NCBI GenBank assembly: GCA_049194865.1
Contig: JBLZWL010000056.1
Coordinates: 1 to 64,000, forward strand
Direction of reading: 5' to 3'
Source: Myxococcus terminator_A
Lineage (GTDB): Bacteria; Myxococcota; Myxococcia; Myxococcales; Myxococcaceae
Length of the DNA: 64,000 nt
The position numbers and the translations under genes are program-made. This document shows, one piece after another, positions 41,530-52,106 of the stretch (its first letter is position 1; every line of letters starts with the position of its first letter). The notes under the pieces are model-generated. The model was given only the letters and a program-made list of their open reading frames with translations. It did not search any database and was not told the origin of the DNA.

Positions 41530-42435
41530 TCAGCGCAGTGCGAGCGGGGCGAGGATATCGCGCCAGTGCGAGTAGATGGAGAAGTGTCCGCCCCCCGGGA
41601 GGAAGTGGGGCACGGTGCGCGGGATTCGTGAGGCGAGATAACGCCCCATCTGCGGCGGGACGATGCTGTCTCCGTCCCAGTACCAGAGGTCCATCTCGCC
41701 GCGGAGCTCCTCCAGCGGGACGCCCCACGGTGACGCCAGGATGTGGGCCTCGCGGCGCATGCCCGCCACGCCTCTACGAGTGGCCTCGCGTCGCCAGCCC
41801 TGCACCTGCGCGGCGATGTGCGGGTCCGTCAGCACCAGCCGGTCATCCTTCGACGCATGCGCCAGCAGCGCCGCCAGCGCCCGCTCCGGATTCGCGCGCA
41901 CCTGTCGGTCATGCATCGCCAGCAGCGGATGAAGCAGCCACTCCGGCCACGCGGCCATGGCGTAGGCGGTGCGATAGTCGCGATTGACGCCCTCCATTCC
42001 TCCGGGCCGCTTCAGCGGCGAGGCGCCGGAGACGATGGCGGAGCGGATGATTCGCTCGCCCAGTCGCCACACGGAGGCCGCGACATAAGGGCCGCCCGCG
42101 GACACACCGAAGAGGGAGAAGCGACCTATCTTGAGCGCGTCGGCGAGCTGCTCCAGGTCGTCCGGGAAGTCCAGCAGCGTGCGGTCGGACTGGTAGTCGG
42201 ACAGCCCATAGCCAGGGCGGTCCGGGGTGATGAGGCGCACGCCGAGGCCGTACGTGAGCCGATCATCCGGATGACGCATGTAGCGCGAGCCCGGGTTGCC
42301 GTGGACGAAGAACACCGGGACGCCGCCCAGGTCTCCTGACTCCACATAGGCGAGCCGCCGTCCGTCCTTCAGCCGAAGCACGCCCTCGCGGACCTGCACT
42401 CCCGTGCCCGACGTCGACTCAGAGGCGGAGTGCAT
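41530..42435 (-). CDS. Alpha/beta hydrolase
   Basis: A 301-residue enzyme with the oxyanion strand VPVFFVHGNPGSRYMRH, nucleophile elbow GVSAGG (Ser) and a late histidine in LPGGGHFSIY; the acid is probably in DLWYWDGDSIVP. It follows phaC with a one-base stop/start overlap (TGATG), which fixes the start at 42435 instead of the ATG 12 codons upstream. Position in the PHA operon suggests an ester- or thioester-active role linked to polyhydroxyalkanoate or its precursors, but the sequence does not prove that. Confidence 0.88.
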   Translation of the reverse strand: MHSASESTSGTGVQVREGVLRLKDGRRLAYVESGDLGGVPVFFVHGNPGSRYMRHPDDRLTYGLGVRLITPDRPGYGLSDYQSDRTLLDFPDDLEQLADALKIGRFSLFGVSAGGPYVAASVWRLGERIIRSAIVSGASPLKRPGGMEGVNRDYRTAYAMAAWPEWLLHPLLAMHDRQVRANPERALAALLAHASKDDRLVLTDPHIAAQVQGWRREATRRGVAGMRREAHILASPWGVPLEELRGEMDLWYWDGDSIVPPQMGRYLASRIPRTVPHFLPGGGHFSIYSHWRDILAPLALR

Positions 42436-43559
42436 CAGGGCTCCAGCTTCCGTGAGCGCGCGGCAATCCACTCGGAGATGGAGGGCCAGACGTGGGTGGG
42501 GCCCTTGCTGGAGGCGGACAGGCCGATGTGGCCCACCGGATAGCGCCGCGTCTCGGCGTCCTTCGTTCCCACCAACTTCACGAGCGGCTCGCTCATGGCG
42601 GGGAAGGCGATGGTGTCATGCTCCGCGATGACGTTGAGCACGGAGGCCTGGATGCGGCCCAGGTCCACGTTCTCTCCGCCGACCTTCATGCGGCCCTGGT
42701 GGAAGAGGTTCTGCTGGTAGCAGTCCTTGATGTACTGGCGATACACCTCGCCCGGGAAGGGCACGGGGTCCGAGCCCCAGCGCTCCATCGCGAGGAACGT
42801 GCTGACGAAGTCCGGGTCGTCGATGCGCCGGCACACCTCCAGCCAGCGCGTGAGTCGCTGCACGGGCGCCACCATGAGGAAGCCGCTCTCCAGCACGGGC
42901 GTGGGCACGTTGCCGTAGGCATCCACGAGCGAGTCCACGTCGAAGTGGTTGGCCGCGGTCCACAGCGTGTAGACACCCCCCTTGCTGAAGTCCACGGGCG
43001 TGGCCTGCGCGACGAGGTTGCGCACGCCCTCGGGGTACAGCGACGTGTACGCCAGCGCGAGCGTGCCGCCCATGCAGTAGCCGTAGAGCGTGAGGTCCCG
43101 ACTCTTGCTGACCCGCAGCGTCCAGCGCACCGCCGTCTGGATGAGCCCGCCGAGCAGGTCCGACCAGGTGATGCGCTCCTCATCCTGCCCCGGCACGCCC
43201 CAGTCGATGGCGTACACGTCGAAGCCCTCCTGCGTGAGGTGCTCGATGAGGCTGCGACCCGGCAGGAAGTCGAGGATGTACCAGCGATTGATGAGCGAGT
43301 AGACGAACAGGATGGGCGTGCGGTGGCGCCGACGGGGCGCGGCGTAGCGCAACAGCCGCATGCTGCCCCGCGTGTACACGACGGTGTGGGGCGTGGCGCT
43401 GATGGGCGGCTCACGCACTCCGGAAGCCCGCTCGATGAAGGGCTTGAGGTACGGGTAGGGATTGAAGGGGCGGGCCTTGAGCGCGTGAGCGACGGCGCGC
43501 GTGAGCTCGAACTGGCCGGTGACGAAGGAGCGGAGCCGCTGGGGCGTGGACGCGGTCAT
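42435..43559 (-). CDS. phaC: Class III-type poly(R)-hydroxyalkanoate synthase subunit PhaC
   Basis: A 374-residue protein, the usual length of class III PhaC. The lipase-like box is GYCMGG with C162; the acid D315 lies in IAEHDTIAFP and H344 in PVGHIGLSAS, together the PHA synthase triad. Also present is SLINRWYILDFLPGRSLIEHL, highly typical of PhaC. It polymerises hydroxyacyl-CoA into storage polyester at granules. Class III PhaC needs PhaE, and the small gene two bases upstream fits that place. The alpha/beta hydrolase follows with a one-base overlap. Confidence 0.9.
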   Translation of the reverse strand: MTASTPQRLRSFVTGQFELTRAVAHALKARPFNPYPYLKPFIERASGVREPPISATPHTVVYTRGSMRLLRYAAPRRRHRTPILFVYSLINRWYILDFLPGRSLIEHLTQEGFDVYAIDWGVPGQDEERITWSDLLGGLIQTAVRWTLRVSKSRDLTLYGYCMGGTLALAYTSLYPEGVRNLVAQATPVDFSKGGVYTLWTAANHFDVDSLVDAYGNVPTPVLESGFLMVAPVQRLTRWLEVCRRIDDPDFVSTFLAMERWGSDPVPFPGEVYRQYIKDCYQQNLFHQGRMKVGGENVDLGRIQASVLNVIAEHDTIAFPAMSEPLVKLVGTKDAETRRYPVGHIGLSASSKGPTHVWPSISEWIAARSRKLEP

Positions 43560-43561
43560 GT

Positions 43562-43990
43562 TCAGGCGCCAGGCTTCTCTGTGGGAGGGGGCTCGGAAGC
43601 GCCGCGCTCGGCGGCGGCCTCCTGGCGATGGAGCAGGTCCACCACCACCTCGAGCTGGGAGCCGAGCGCCTCCACCTGGTCATTCACGCGGCGGAGCTGG
43701 TCGCGGAGGTTCTCCACCTCGGACGTCGTGGGCAGGCGCAGCGTGTGGAGCGCGTTCTCCACGAAGCTGGTGCGCCGGATGCGCGCGTTGAGGCCCTGAC
43801 GCAGCACGGTGCCGCTGGCGCGCAGATAGGTGGGGCTCTCGGAGACGCGCGTGAGGACGCGGGTGAGGCGCTGCTCGGCGCGGGTGAACACCTGGCCCGT
43901 TCGAGTCTCCGGGTGGGTGAGGTGGCCCAGGAGCTTCAGTCCCCGGGCGAGGAGTCCCCTGGGCGGAGGCGGGCGGTCCGAGTCGCTCAT
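43562..43990 (-). CDS. PhaE-like or phasin-like partner of PhaC
   Basis: A 142-residue, mostly helical protein ending in an acidic Pro-rich tail. The stretch LPTTSEVENLRDQLRRVNDQVEALGSQLEVVVDLL (read in parts) is a coiled coil like those at the PhaE C-terminus and in phasin-like proteins. It is much shorter than typical PhaE (about 350 residues), so it may be a reduced PhaE or phasin. It is the first gene of the phaC operon, two bases upstream. A GTTAACT box lies eight bases before the ATG. Confidence 0.65.
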   Translation of the reverse strand: MSDSDRPPPPRGLLARGLKLLGHLTHPETRTGQVFTRAEQRLTRVLTRVSESPTYLRASGTVLRQGLNARIRRTSFVENALHTLRLPTTSEVENLRDQLRRVNDQVEALGSQLEVVVDLLHRQEAAAERGASEPPPTEKPGA

Positions 43991-44100
43991 GCCCACGAAG
44001 TTAACCCAGGCCGCCCCAGGGCGCAGGGCCCCTTGTCCAAAAAGTGAATGGTGATTCATGTTTCGGGCAGCCGGGGAAGCACCGCGTCATGGCGGGCCCG

Positions 44101-45132
44101 CTACTTCGAGGCGTAGCCCTCGAAGGTCCGGGGGATGCCCCTGTCCTCGTCCACGTTGTTGAAGGTGACGGGGATGCTGTCGCCGCCCTTCTCCACGTCG
44201 AAGTGGATGTGGCCGGTGAGGCTGTTGCCCACGTTGCCCACCTCGGCGAGCTGCTGTCCCTGGCTCACCGTGTCGCCCACGCCCACCTTCGCGGTGCCCT
44301 TCGAGATGTGGAAATAGCGGCCCACGGTGCCGTCGCCGTGCGCGACTTCGATGCGGTTGTTGGGCTTGTCGCCGCCGTTGCCGCTGTTCGTATCCACCAC
44401 GCGCGACACCGTGCCCGCGCGCGCCGCCAGCACCGGCGTGCCGCACTGCCGACGGAAGTCCCAGGCGTACTCCTCGTCGTCGTTGTGGTTCAGGTGGGAG
44501 TTGTTGCCCTGGATGACCCAGGAGCGGTCTCCCTCGGGGTAGGGCAGCCGGTAGGGCGAACTCGATGAACTCGGATACTCGCCGGAGTCGATGGAGCCGC
44601 GCAGCACCAGCCACGCTCCGAGCCAGAACAGCCCGATGACGCCGTAGACGATGGCGCCCGTGAGCACGATGTTGCGCACCCGGTGCAGCTCCACCTGGGC
44701 CGCGCGCTCCTTGAGCATGTCGCGAGCGATGTGCGGGAAGGCGAACCAGAAGGCGAAGGCGGCGATGCTGCCGACGATGCCACCCCAGTGGTAGAGGTTC
44801 GCCAGGAACGTGGGGCCACACGCGGCGAACGCTCCCGGCGCCAGCGCGACGGCGGTGAAGAGCGAGGCGATGGCCGCCGCCAGCAACGTCCTCGACGACC
44901 AGCGCAGGCTCTCGTCGACCTTGTCGCCATCTCCCCTGGCCACCGGCAGCGAGAAGCGCAGCGCGTGGATGACCAGGGCGACGAAGGCGGCCCAGACGAG
45001 CAGCCCCAGCACCGAGGAGAGCACCATGGGCGTCTCTCCCGTCAGGCCCGCGAAGGACACCCCGAACATGACCAGCCCATACACGCCGAAGACCGCGAGG
45101 ATGATGGAGATGGTCGTACCGTAGCGCTTCAT
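44101..45132 (-). CDS. Membrane-anchored M23 (LytM-type) peptidase
   Basis: A 343-residue protein with about four to five N-terminal transmembrane helices (ISIILAVFGVYGLVMFGVSF, SVLGLLVWAAFVALVI, LLAAAIASLFTAVALAP, IVLTGAIVYGVIGLFWLGAWLVL). A C-terminal M23 domain follows with HNDDEEYAWDF (first His/Asp), VAHGDGTVGRYFHIS and the GHIHFDV zinc-ligand pair. M23 enzymes cut peptidoglycan cross-links; the zinc ligands appear intact. The start ATG at 45132 has AGGGGGA six bases upstream. Single gene, with no clear neighbours on the same transcript. Confidence 0.86.
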   Translation of the reverse strand: MKRYGTTISIILAVFGVYGLVMFGVSFAGLTGETPMVLSSVLGLLVWAAFVALVIHALRFSLPVARGDGDKVDESLRWSSRTLLAAAIASLFTAVALAPGAFAACGPTFLANLYHWGGIVGSIAAFAFWFAFPHIARDMLKERAAQVELHRVRNIVLTGAIVYGVIGLFWLGAWLVLRGSIDSGEYPSSSSSPYRLPYPEGDRSWVIQGNNSHLNHNDDEEYAWDFRRQCGTPVLAARAGTVSRVVDTNSGNGGDKPNNRIEVAHGDGTVGRYFHISKGTAKVGVGDTVSQGQQLAEVGNVGNSLTGHIHFDVEKGGDSIPVTFNNVDEDRGIPRTFEGYASK

Positions 45133-45354
45133 CGCGCGTCCCCCTGCCTCGCGAGCATCGACCCACCGGGACTCCGGCGTGGAGCGTGAGGCCTCTGTTT
45201 CCTTGGAGTTGGGGTGGGAGGGACTGTGACGCCGCCAGGCCGTGGAGCGGGGCCCGCGTGGGCTGGCGTGTCGGGGCTGAGGCCGTCGAGCCCTCGGGAG
45301 GGGCCCGACACCAGGAAGGCAGGCGAGCACCCCGTCGGGTGCCCACCGCGTGGC

Positions 45355-46104
45355 TCAGCCCTGGCGCTTCACCGCGAGCGGCCCGAAGGCCTGGGTCACC
45401 GGCATCAGTGACATGACGTTGATGTTCACGTGCGCCGGGCGCGATGCCACCCAGTGCACCGCGTCCGCGATGTCCTCGGGCGTCAGCGGCTGCGTGTTGG
45501 CGTAGGGGGCCGCGGCGCGAGCGGCGTCACCCTTGAACCGGACGTTGGAGAACTCCGTGCCGCCCACGAGCCCGGGCTCGATGTCCGTCACGCGCACCGC
45601 CGTGCCGAGCAGGTCCGCGCGCAGGTTGAGGCTGAACTGCTGCACGAAGGCCTTCGTCGCGCCGTACACGTTGCCACCGGGATACGGATAGTCCGCCGCC
45701 ACCGAGCCCATGTTGATGATGTGGCCCCGGTTGCGCGCCACCATGCCGGGCAGCACCGCGTGCGTGCAGTACAAGACGCCCTTCACGTTCGTGTCGACCA
45801 TCACCTCCCAGTCGTCGAGGTGCGCCGACTGCGCCGCTTCCAGCCCCAGCGCCAGCCCCGCGTTGTTGACCAGCACGTCCACCTCGGCGAAGTCCGCCGG
45901 CAGCGCGCCGAGCACCCGCGCAATCCCCTCGCGCTCCGTCACGTCGAGCGTCACCGGCAGCAGCCGCTCACCCAGCTCCGCGCGCAGCTTCTCCAGCAGC
46001 TCCGTCCTGCGCCCGGTGGCGATGACACGCGCGCCTTCCTGGATGAAGCGACGCGCGATGGCCAAACCGAACCCGGCCGTGGCTCCCGTAACCAGCACGT
46101 TCAT
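45355..46104 (-). CDS. SDR oxidoreductase, YdfG-like 3-hydroxy acid dehydrogenase
   Basis: A 249-residue short-chain dehydrogenase with TGATAGFG cofactor loop, IATGRRTELLEKL (Arg pair favouring NADP), LVNNAG, and Y-x-x-x-K in VYGATKAF. The C-terminal region DIEPGLVGGTEFSNVRFKGD is characteristic of YdfG-type enzymes, which oxidise L-allo-threonine, serine or 3-hydroxy acids and reduce malonic semialdehyde. Start: ATG at 46104. It is divergent from the beta-helix lipoprotein gene. Confidence 0.88.
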   Translation of the reverse strand: MNVLVTGATAGFGLAIARRFIQEGARVIATGRRTELLEKLRAELGERLLPVTLDVTEREGIARVLGALPADFAEVDVLVNNAGLALGLEAAQSAHLDDWEVMVDTNVKGVLYCTHAVLPGMVARNRGHIINMGSVAADYPYPGGNVYGATKAFVQQFSLNLRADLLGTAVRVTDIEPGLVGGTEFSNVRFKGDAARAAAPYANTQPLTPEDIADAVHWVASRPAHVNINVMSLMPVTQAFGPLAVKRQG

Positions 46105-46468
46105 GGCGTTCCCTTTGGATGCGATGCCCGCGCGCTAGATGGCACGGCGCCCACGCCCACGCCAGCACGCCCGCGCTCGGAGCGACCTGCTCTCCGAGTG
46201 AAATCCCGCCGACCCACATCGGGAATGAAACCGCCTTCATCCGCACACCTGTACAGGCAACAGCGCGAATGTCTGGGCCCGCGTGTATCAGCCTGACTTC
46301 TTCGCGCTCAACGTAACCGACTGAAATCCCATTTCCTGCCTCCTTGCCCTGCGGCCTGGCGAGTCTGGGTTGCCATCGGGTCGGGGAATGAACAGGCCGC
46401 GTGCCCCGATTGGCGGCCGTCCTCGCGAGCGCCCCACACGCCGCGACCCACACATGGAGTCTGACAGG
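46105..46468. other. 364-base divergent intergenic region
   Basis: Region between the SDR gene and the beta-helix lipoprotein gene. It contains an AT-richer part (46195-46335) that should hold both promoters, but I could not pick out a convincing -35/-10 pair. No small gene or stable hairpin was seen. Confidence 0.5.
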
Positions 46469-48145
46469 ATGCGCCAACTCTCACCGCTGCTGACGGCCTA
46501 CTGCTCCGCTGCCTTGCTCGCCCTGCTTGCCTGCAACGGCAAGAGCGAGCTGACCCAGACCACCGGCTCACGTCCGTCCACCGATGAGGCGCCATCCCCC
46601 GGCTCTCCGTCCTCGCCATCCCCCACGACGCCATCGACCCCCAGGCCGACGCCCACGGAGCCAGACGACACCGAGCAGCCCTCGGAGCCCTCGCCGACCC
46701 CCACGACGCCGACTCCCACCCCCACGCCGACTCCAGAGCCCGAACCTGAACCCGAGCCCGAGCCGGTGCCGCCGAAGCCGAGCTACACGCGCATCCTCTG
46801 GGTGGCGCCGGCGGGCAATGACAGCGCCTCCGGCACGGAGGGCGCGCCGCTGCGCACGGTGAGTCGGGCGCTGACGCTCATCGCGCCGGGTGAGGCCATC
46901 TATCTGAAGACGGGCACCTACGCCGAGCGCCTCAAGCTGGAGGAGCGTGGCGGCACGGAGGCGAAGCGGCTCACGGTGAAGGCCGCGCCCGGCAGCTCCC
47001 CCGTGGTGAAGGCCAGCGGCGAGTCCGCGCTGGTGGACGTGCGCGGCGCGTACTGGAACGTCGAGGGACTCACGCTGGATGCCGCGGGCTCCGCCGCCTT
47101 CGCGGTGCTGTGGAGAGGCACCGGCGCGCACCATGGCGTGCTTCGCGACTGCGTGGCGAAGAACGGCACGGCGGGCGCGGGGCTCAACGTGTCCGAGAAG
47201 GCCCACGACATCCTCATCGAGGGCAACACGATTTCCAACTTCAACCGGGGCAGCAGCGACAGCCACGGCATCATCGTGCAGACCACGTCGAAGAACGTGG
47301 TGGTGCGCGGCAATGACATCCATCACAACTCCGGAGACGCGGTGCAGTGCATCGGCCCCGAGGCCGGCGCCACCGTGTCCGGCACGCCCTTCGACAACCT
47401 GCTCGTGGAGGACAACGAGCTGCACGAGAACCGGGAGAACGGCGTGGATGTGAAGACCTGCACCCACGTCACGCTGCGCGGCAACATCATCTGGGGCCAC
47501 AAGGCCACGTCCTCCTCGCGCGGCGAGGGGGTCGTCGTGCACCTGTCCGCGTCGGACGTCACCCTGGAGGACAACGTCTTCTATGGAAACGGCCGGGCCA
47601 TCAACATCGGTGGCAACCGGGTCAACGGACCGCCTGCCCGCATCGTCATCCGTCGCAACCTCATCCGGGATGGACTGGGCGGTAGCGAGGACGGCGGTGG
47701 CATCCGCGTGGACACGTCCACGGACGTGAAGGTGCAGCACAACACCGTGTGGAACATGCCGGGGCCCTGCCTCACCTTCGGGCACGGCGACACGGGGCCG
47801 AGCGCCGGCCTGGACGTGCGCAACAACGTCTTCGCTGGCTGTGGCGTGTCGGCGCGCGCGGGCACGGCGCGCACTGGCACGGTGATGGATGGCAACCTCG
47901 TCTTCCGTACCTCCGGCTCCGCCTCCTTCCTGTTGAATGGAGAGAGCGTGAACCTGACGGAGTGGCGCTCGCGCAGCGGGCTGGACAAACGCTCGCTGGA
48001 GAAGTCGCCTGGGTTCGTCAACATCGACACCGGGGACTTCCGGCTGGGGGCGGGCTCGGTGGGTCGCAATGCGGGCCTGGGGTTGGGACTGACCTTCTGC
48101 GGCGTGGGCCCGGACCTGGGAGCTTTCGAGTCGGACTGCCCCTGA
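46469..48145 (+). CDS. Right-handed parallel beta-helix lipoprotein
   Basis: A 558-residue lipoprotein (LLALLAC, C22) with a Pro/Thr/Ser/Glu linker (about 35-108) holding it off the membrane. A parallel beta-helix domain then starts with RILWVAPAGNDSASGTEGAPLRTVSRAL, the typical entry of pectate-lyase-like/DUF1565 folds. Inner turns show repeating N/V/G ladder segments (NTISNFNRG, GNDIHHNSGDAV, DNELHENRENGVDV, GNIIWGHK, DNVFYGNGRAI). It could be a polysaccharide lyase or a binding protein; catalytic residues are not evident. The start ATG at 46469 has GGAG nine bases upstream; the in-frame ATG at 46454 has no SD. Confidence 0.85.
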   Translation: MRQLSPLLTAYCSAALLALLACNGKSELTQTTGSRPSTDEAPSPGSPSSPSPTTPSTPRPTPTEPDDTEQPSEPSPTPTTPTPTPTPTPEPEPEPEPEPVPPKPSYTRILWVAPAGNDSASGTEGAPLRTVSRALTLIAPGEAIYLKTGTYAERLKLEERGGTEAKRLTVKAAPGSSPVVKASGESALVDVRGAYWNVEGLTLDAAGSAAFAVLWRGTGAHHGVLRDCVAKNGTAGAGLNVSEKAHDILIEGNTISNFNRGSSDSHGIIVQTTSKNVVVRGNDIHHNSGDAVQCIGPEAGATVSGTPFDNLLVEDNELHENRENGVDVKTCTHVTLRGNIIWGHKATSSSRGEGVVVHLSASDVTLEDNVFYGNGRAINIGGNRVNGPPARIVIRRNLIRDGLGGSEDGGGIRVDTSTDVKVQHNTVWNMPGPCLTFGHGDTGPSAGLDVRNNVFAGCGVSARAGTARTGTVMDGNLVFRTSGSASFLLNGESVNLTEWRSRSGLDKRSLEKSPGFVNIDTGDFRLGAGSVGRNAGLGLGLTFCGVGPDLGAFESDCP

Positions 48146-48159
48146 GGCGTCGGGGCGTG

Positions 48160-48165
48160 TAGAGT
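48160..48165 (+). promoter_or_regulatory. -10-like box before the sensor-kinase pair
   Basis: TAGAGT, 34 bases before the GTG at 48200. It overlaps the alternative GTG at 48164, one reason I prefer the later start. Confidence 0.3.
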
Positions 48166-48199
48166 GGGCCCGCTCCCCCCTTCCGCCCCGACCCTCCAC

Positions 48200-50168
48200 G
48201 TGCCGTCTTCGCTGGAATTCGCTCTCGGCATCACCCTGGTGCCTCCGGCCTCACCCGCACGTGAGCTCCTCGCGGCGGCTGCCTCGCGTGCGGGGCTCCG
48301 CGTGGTGGATGGCATGGAGGGCGCCGCGCTGGCGTTGGTGGACCTCACCTCGCCGGACAGTGGCCCCGCGCTTCGCACCCTGCTCGACTCGCCTCGCGCT
48401 TCGCACATCACGCTGGTGGCGCTGGTGGAGCCGACCGAGCAGGGCTTCTCCGCCGCGGAGCCGCTGCGCCCCGCGGACGTCCTCACCACCCCGGTGTCGC
48501 CACACGAGCTGGTCTTCCGGCTCCACCGCGCCGCCGGACGTCACCTGGAGCGTGAGGGCCAGGAGCGCGGTCAGGAAGACCTGGCGCTCCTCTTGGAGCT
48601 GACGGCGGACTACGCGGAGACCTCCGACGTGGAGGCGCTGCTCCATGGCGTCACGCGCCGGCTGGCGGAGAAGCTGGACATCGCGCGGGCCACGCTGGTG
48701 ATGCTCGGTCGCAACGCGGACGAGGGCGTCATCGTCGCGGCCAGCGATGACCCGACGCTCAAGGACCTGCGCATCGAGCTGTCTCGCTACCCGGAGATCC
48801 GCGAAGTCATGCGCACGGGTCGCCCGGTGGTGATGGAGGAGGCGCCCACGCATCCGCTGCTGGGCGACGTGGAGCGCAGGGCCGTGGCGGCGCGTGGCAT
48901 CCACGCCATCGCCGCGCTGCCGCTGCCCATCCGGGGCCAGGTGCGCGGCGTGCTGCTGCTGCGCGCGGCGGGCCGGCGGCGCACGTTCACCTCGCGGGAG
49001 ATCGACTTCCTCACCACGGTGGCGCATGCCACGGCGGTGGCGCTGCGCAACGCCTCGGTGCTCCAGTCGGTGCGAGGGCAGACGGAGGCGGAGAAGACGG
49101 CGCGGCTGGCGGCCGAGGAGCAGGCGGCCTCCTTCAAGCCCTACCAGCTCTTCTTCGCGCACGTCAGCGAGGGCGTGGCCATCCTCGACGACAAGGCGAG
49201 CGTGCTGTCGCTGAATCCCTCCGGCGCGGCGATGCTGGACATGCCGGCGCCCGAGGCTCGGGGGCGGCATCTGCATCAGGTGACGCAGCCGGTGGATGAC
49301 GGCGTGCTGATGGAGCTGGTGACGGCGGCCTCGCGGGGCGAGGCGCGCTCGGGCGTGGACGTGGTGGTGCGCACGGCGAAGGGCCGTCGGCTGACCTTGT
49401 CCATGTCCGCCGCGCCGCTGCGTGATGAGGACGCGGCCACCATCCTGTCCTTCCGGGACGTCACCGACGCGCGGCGGCTGGAGGACGAGCTGCGCCAGAC
49501 GAAGGACTTCCTGGAGCGGCTCATCGACTCGTCGGTGGACGCCATCATCGCCGCCGACCTGAAGGGGCGCATCATCCTCTTCAACAAGGGCGCGGAGGCA
49601 CTGGTGGGCTACACCGCGCAGGAGGCGATGGCGGGCGTCACGGTGGAGCAGCTCTATCCCCAAGGCGTCGCGCGGCGAATCATGTCCACGCTCCGGGGGC
49701 CGGAGCACGGTGGCAAGGGACGCATGTCGCTCACGCGCGAGGAGCTGGTGAACCGCGCGGGGGAGCGGGTGCCCGTCAACATGACGGCGTCGCTCGTGTA
49801 CGAGGGCGGGCGCGAGGTCTTCAGCGTCGGCATCTTCACGGACATGCGCGACCGGATGAAGCTGGAGCGCAAGCTGTCGGACGCGGAGACGCGGCTGGAG
49901 GAGAGCGAGAAGAGCGCCGTCATCGTCGCGCTCGCCGGCACCGCGGCGCATGAGCTCAACCAGCCCCTCACGTCGGTGATGGGCTACGCGGAGCTGCTCA
50001 AGCGCAAGCTGAAGGAAGAGGACTTCGCCTGGAAGCCGGTGGACATCATCTACCGGGAGGCGGAGCGCATGGCGGAGATCGTCCGGAAGATTGGGAAGAT
50101 CACCCGCTACGAGACGAAGGCGTACATGGGGGAGCAGCAGATTCTCGACCTGGACAAGGCGACCTCCC

Positions 50169-50179
<11 letters not shown>
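48200..50179 (+). CDS. GAF/PAS sensor protein with histidine-kinase dimerisation domain but no ATPase domain
   Basis: This predicts 659 residues, in order: a receiver-like N-terminus (about 1-110) lacking a clear phosphoacceptor context, a GAF domain (about 125-290), two PAS domains (about 320-445 and 450-575), and a HisKA-type helix pair with H584 in AAHELNQPLTSVMGYAELLK. The protein then stops about 75 residues later, before any N, G1, F or G2 box. A normal histidine kinase would need another 110 residues or more. The downstream kinase starts inside this gene's last codons (11-base overlap). It may be phosphorylated by, or heterodimerise with, that kinase. The start is uncertain: GTG 48164 adds 12 residues. 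Confidence 0.8.
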
Positions 50180-52088
<1,909 letters not shown>

Positions 52089-52106
52089 CAGCGGCGAGGC
52101 GTCCGG

